Assembly (NCBI GenBank): GCA_964577315.1
Contig: CAZNYT010000005.1
Span: 1-64,000, forward strand
Source of the DNA: Desulfonatronospira sp964577315
GTDB taxonomy: Bacteria; Desulfobacterota; Desulfovibrionia; Desulfovibrionales; Desulfonatronovibrionaceae
Length of the DNA stretch: 64,000 bases
Direction: 5' to 3'
Part shown: positions 61,046-64,000 of the stretch, piece after piece
How the letters are laid out: each line of letters starts with the position of its first letter
Numbering within the stretch: the stretch's first letter is position 1
Made by a program: the position numbers and the translations under genes
Notes under the pieces: generated by a model
What the model was told of the DNA's origin: nothing
The model's input: only the letters and a program-made list of their open reading frames with translations
Databases searched by the model: none

Positions 61046-62656
61046 ATGCTTAACACAGGTTTTCCCGTGCTCAGCGCCCTGATATTTTTTCCGCTTTTAG
61101 CGGCAGTGGTGCTCTTTTTCCTGCGAGGCGACCATACCATCAGGGTGTATACCCTGGTGGTGAGTCTGATCGAATGCGTACTGGTCCTGCCCATTCTGCT
61201 TGGGTTCCAGAGCACGGCCCAATTTCAGTTCGTGGAAAAATACTCCTGGATAGAGGCCTGGAATATTTATTATCACCTGGGCATTGACGGCATTAGTGTA
61301 CTCATGATTTTGCTTACGGTACTTCTACTGCCTATTTGCGTGCTGTGTTCCTGGAAATATATCTCCTCCCGGGTTAAGGAATTCAACTTTTGTCTGCTCC
61401 TTATGACCACTGCCTGCCTGGGCATTTTCAGTGCCTTGGACTTCGTTCTTTTCTACATATTCTGGGAGGCCATGCTCATCCCCATGTACCTCATCATTGC
61501 CGTGTGGGGCGGCCCTAACAGGCGCTATGCCTCTCTGAAATTCTTTCTATACACCTTGGCTGGAAGCACGCTCTTTTTAGCTGCCATCGTGGCCTTTTTC
61601 ATCAACACCGGAACTTTCTCCATTCCGGAGCTCATGGATCATACCTACACCTTCCAGTTTCAGTTCTGGACCTTTCTAGCAATGGCCCTAGCCTTTGCCA
61701 TCAAGGTTCCCATGTATCCCTTCCACACCTGGCTGCCTGCAGCCCATGTGGAAGCACCCACAGCGGGCAGTGTGCTTCTGGCTTCCATCCTGCTTAAAAT
61801 GGGCACCTACGGTTTTCTGCGTTTCTGCCTGCCCATTACCCCGGCAGCAAGCGAATTTTTCGCCCCGCTCATGATCACTCTAGCTGTCATCTCCATAATT
61901 GTGGGCTCCCTGCTGGCCCTAGGCCAATCTGACATGAAAAAGCTCATCGCCTATTCCTCGGTGGCCCACATGGGGTTTGTAACCCTGGGCATCTTTATCT
62001 TTGCCTTCCGGGGAATAGAGGGTGCCATCATGCACATGGTCAATCACGGCATCATTACCGGGGCCATGTTCTTGCTGGTGGGCCTTATCTACGAACGCAG
62101 CCACAGCCGGGAGCTATCCGAAAATATGGGGGTTAGCAAATATCTGCCTGCTTATACCGGGTTCTTGCTCCTGTTCGCGTTGGCCGCTTTCGGCTTCCCA
62201 GGAACCAACGGATTCTTCAGCAAACTTCTGGTTTTGCTCGGGGTGTTCGAAATCAACTACTGGCTGGGTGTGCTCTTTGTAATCGGGTTGTTGCTTGGAC
62301 TGGCCTATATCATCCGTTTACTCCTGAATGTGGGCTGGGGATCTCCCAGCAAGGTTAAGAAACACTGGACCGACATGAATCTCAGGGAATGGGTCTATCT
62401 AGTTCCCTTGGGGCTGCTGGTAATCTATCTAGGTGTTGCCCCGGGCAGGGCCCTGGATTTCATAGGACCGTCCATAGACAACCTCTTGGAGAATTTTGAG
62501 CAAGAAAAGACTATCATTCTGGAAGAGCCGGCACCAGAGCCTGCCCCTGTAATAATTTACAACAATACCTGGGAATATGAAGCAGATACTGGGGAATTCG
62601 TGAACCTAAAAGCCACTGACTGGGCGGACAACCGGTTGGTTCAGGATGCAAAATAA
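61046..62656 (+). CDS. nuoM: Complex I subunit NuoM
   Basis: 536 residues, 14-helix antiporter-like subunit. Helix-5 Glu in FYIFWEAMLIPMYLIIAVWGG and helix-7 Lys in AFAIKVPMYPFHTWLPAAHVEAPTAGS are conserved. After the last helix (about residue 470) there is a hydrophilic tail of about 60 residues (proline/Glu stretch, then NNTWEYEADTGEF) not usual for NuoM. nuoN follows after 43 bases. Confidence 0.95.
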   Translation: MLNTGFPVLSALIFFPLLAAVVLFFLRGDHTIRVYTLVVSLIECVLVLPILLGFQSTAQFQFVEKYSWIEAWNIYYHLGIDGISVLMILLTVLLLPICVLCSWKYISSRVKEFNFCLLLMTTACLGIFSALDFVLFYIFWEAMLIPMYLIIAVWGGPNRRYASLKFFLYTLAGSTLFLAAIVAFFINTGTFSIPELMDHTYTFQFQFWTFLAMALAFAIKVPMYPFHTWLPAAHVEAPTAGSVLLASILLKMGTYGFLRFCLPITPAASEFFAPLMITLAVISIIVGSLLALGQSDMKKLIAYSSVAHMGFVTLGIFIFAFRGIEGAIMHMVNHGIITGAMFLLVGLIYERSHSRELSENMGVSKYLPAYTGFLLLFALAAFGFPGTNGFFSKLLVLLGVFEINYWLGVLFVIGLLLGLAYIIRLLLNVGWGSPSKVKKHWTDMNLREWVYLVPLGLLVIYLGVAPGRALDFIGPSIDNLLENFEQEKTIILEEPAPEPAPVIIYNNTWEYEADTGEFVNLKATDWADNRLVQDAK

Positions 62657-62699
62657 TTACAAGCGGATAACGTCCTAACAGGATAAAAGGAGACAAGCC

Positions 62700-64000
62700 T
62701 TGCTTAACTTCAATCCTCAGCTCATCATACCGGAACTTTTCATGGTGGCCCTGCTGGCTATCCTGTTCGTTCAGAGCATAAGCGAAAGGCTAAAGGACAA
62801 AATCACCTGGGTACCCTTTGCCGCCTTGATTGGAACATTTCTGGCCGCATTCTCACCCACTGGTGAGGAATTCATGTTCTATGAATCCTACAAGATAGAT
62901 GGCTTGTCCCAGTTCTTTAAGACCATCATTTTCCTGGGCCTGGCCATCTGCGCCGGGAATGCCTTGAAAGTGGGTTCACTTGGCCAGGCCAACCGGGCGG
63001 ATTATTTCTTTTTCATGTTCATGAGCGCCTTCGGTCTGTTGCTCTTATCCAGCACGGTAGAGCTTTTCACCATTTATATCTCCCTGGAGCTTGCCTCCTT
63101 CAGCCTGTATATACTGCTCCCCCTGAGGAACAAGGATCCCCGGGCAGTGGAAGCAGCTATTAAGTATGTCCTGTTCGGGGCGGTGGCTACTGCCATTGGG
63201 CTCTACGGGATCTCTTATATCTTGGCCGGGCAGCATACTACATACGTCTTCGATCTTTTGGCCATGGATTGGTCCTTTTCCCAGCAGCCCATGGCCCTGA
63301 TCGGGTTGACCATGTTTCTTTTGGCCTTCCTGTACAAGCTGGCCCTGTTCCCCTTTCACTTCTGGGCCCCCGAGGTCTACCAGGGAGCCAGCAACGAAAC
63401 CGCTGCATTTGCAGCCACCCTTCCCAAGCTGGGGGCCATAGTCATCATGGTCCGGGTCATGGCCTTCAACCCGGATGTCGAGGTCACCACCATTTTGGCC
63501 ATATTTGCAGCCGTGTCCATGACTCTGGGAAATCTCATCGCTTTGGTGCAGAGGGACGTGAAAAGGCTTCTTGCCTACTCCAGCGTTGCCCATGCCGGAT
63601 TTATAGTTATGGGGTTGGTTGCGGGCGGAGCTTACGGCTTGGCCGCCGCCTCCTACTACGCCTTGGTCTATATGGTCATGAACCTGACCATCTTCTGGGT
63701 CATAACCCGCATCTCGGATAGGGGACAGAATGTATTTGTAAGCGATCTGCGCGGGCTGTACTCCAAATCTCCCATCCTGGCATTCGTCTTGGCAGTATCC
63801 GCTTTTGCCTTGGTGGGCCTGCCGCCTACAGCCGGGTTTATCGGCAAGCTATTCCTGTTCAATTCCGCATGGGATGCCGGGTTTTACTGGCTGGTAATCA
63901 TAGGGGTAATAAATACCGCCCTGGCCATATTCTACTATCTAAACCTGGTCCGACACGCCTACACCCTGGACGAGGTGGTTCCCAGCCGCATCCGCCTGAC
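62700..64000 (+). CDS. nuoN: Complex I subunit NuoN (cut by window end)
   Basis: Frame open from the TTG at 62700 to the end of the window, 433 codons without a stop. AAGGAG lies about 7 bases upstream of the TTG. The translation begins MLNFNPQLIIPELFMVALLA and shows the NuoN features: helix-5 Glu in YISLELASFSLYILLPL, helix-7 Lys in LAFLYKLALFPFHFWAPEVYQGA, and VQRDVKRLLAYSSVAHAGF. The last about 50 residues expected for the family lie outside the window. Confidence 0.93.
   Translation, partial: MLNFNPQLIIPELFMVALLAILFVQSISERLKDKITWVPFAALIGTFLAAFSPTGEEFMFYESYKIDGLSQFFKTIIFLGLAICAGNALKVGSLGQANRADYFFFMFMSAFGLLLLSSTVELFTIYISLELASFSLYILLPLRNKDPRAVEAAIKYVLFGAVATAIGLYGISYILAGQHTTYVFDLLAMDWSFSQQPMALIGLTMFLLAFLYKLALFPFHFWAPEVYQGASNETAAFAATLPKLGAIVIMVRVMAFNPDVEVTTILAIFAAVSMTLGNLIALVQRDVKRLLAYSSVAHAGFIVMGLVAGGAYGLAAASYYALVYMVMNLTIFWVITRISDRGQNVFVSDLRGLYSKSPILAFVLAVSAFALVGLPPTAGFIGKLFLFNSAWDAGFYWLVIIGVINTALAIFYYLNLVRHAYTLDEVVPSRIRL

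Noticed and set aside
1..64000. CRISPR arrays, rRNA genes, prophage or integrase genes.
   Set aside because: No regularly spaced direct repeats with spacers, no rRNA-like segments and no phage or integrase domains were found. The only tandem array is the octamer block at 5463-5516, which has no spacers.

Overview
The window reads as a chromosomal stretch of a Gram-negative, flagellated, anaerobic deltaproteobacterium, most likely of the order Desulfovibrionales (sulfate-reducer relatives; family not resolvable from sequence alone). The grounds are a CxxxY-type CcmE, a pyruvoyl arginine decarboxylase next to a deoxyhypusine-synthase-like gene, a stand-alone IMP cyclohydrolase, QueH instead of QueG, LPS heptose genes and a Nuo cluster without nuoEFG. 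Nearly all of it is housekeeping sequence in short, tightly packed operons with many ATGA-type overlaps. The accessory signal sits in the intergenic gaps, which hold three families of short interspersed repeats.

Layout. 1-2.3 kb: argS and a SPOR-domain protein. 2.8-5.5 kb: a polyamine operon (arginine decarboxylase, agmatinase, DHS-like). 5.6-7.6 kb (minus): hisB, a lipoprotein and hisA. 7.8-9 kb (minus): tatB-tatC. 9-12.2 kb (minus): guaB and guaA. 12.5-17.1 kb (minus): cytochrome c maturation genes ccmE, F, A, B and a TPR protein, with ccmC absent. 17.3-18.3 kb (minus): a CNNM/CBS membrane protein. 18.7-21.4 kb: gmhB and two heptosyltransferases. 21.7 kb: tRNA-Phe(GAA). 22-25.7 kb: plsY, then hflX, purH(N) and a TPR gene on the minus strand. 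25.9-31.9 kb: flgBC-fliEFGHI. 31.9-36.7 kb (minus): hldE-C, hemW, queH, rng and a radical SAM gene. 36.9-38.4 kb: trmI and yggS. 38.6-44.9 kb: motA, two motB genes, fliL, fliM, fliN, fliO, fliP, fliQ. 45.6-51.7 kb: tamA-tamB. 52.1-64 kb: nuoABCDHIJK, an extra antiporter-like subunit, nuoL, nuoM and nuoN, the last cut by the window edge.

How parts fit together. The flagellar genes give the MS ring, rotor, export ATPase, export gate subunits and stator. A GG-N10-GC sigma-54 site precedes flgB and a GCCGATAA sigma-28 site precedes motA, which suggests tiered control. gmhB, hldE-C and two GT9 enzymes belong to the same LPS inner-core heptose pathway although they lie in separate places. The nuo genes encode the membrane arm and connecting module of complex I with four antiporter-like subunits but no NADH-oxidising module, so the electron donor is probably ferredoxin or another carrier.

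Repeats. R1 is an about 265-275 bp non-coding element with GYAACTATTCACC ends and 8-bp target duplications, resembling a MITE of an IS66-type element. R2 is an about 120-152 bp element with CTGGAGAGTTAAAAG-like ends; four copies have perfect 7-bp target duplications. R3 is an about 85 bp element containing a perfect 13-15 bp hairpin, with covarying stem bases between its two copies. Several copies sit on gene ends: the hisA stop, the ccmB stop and the hflX start.
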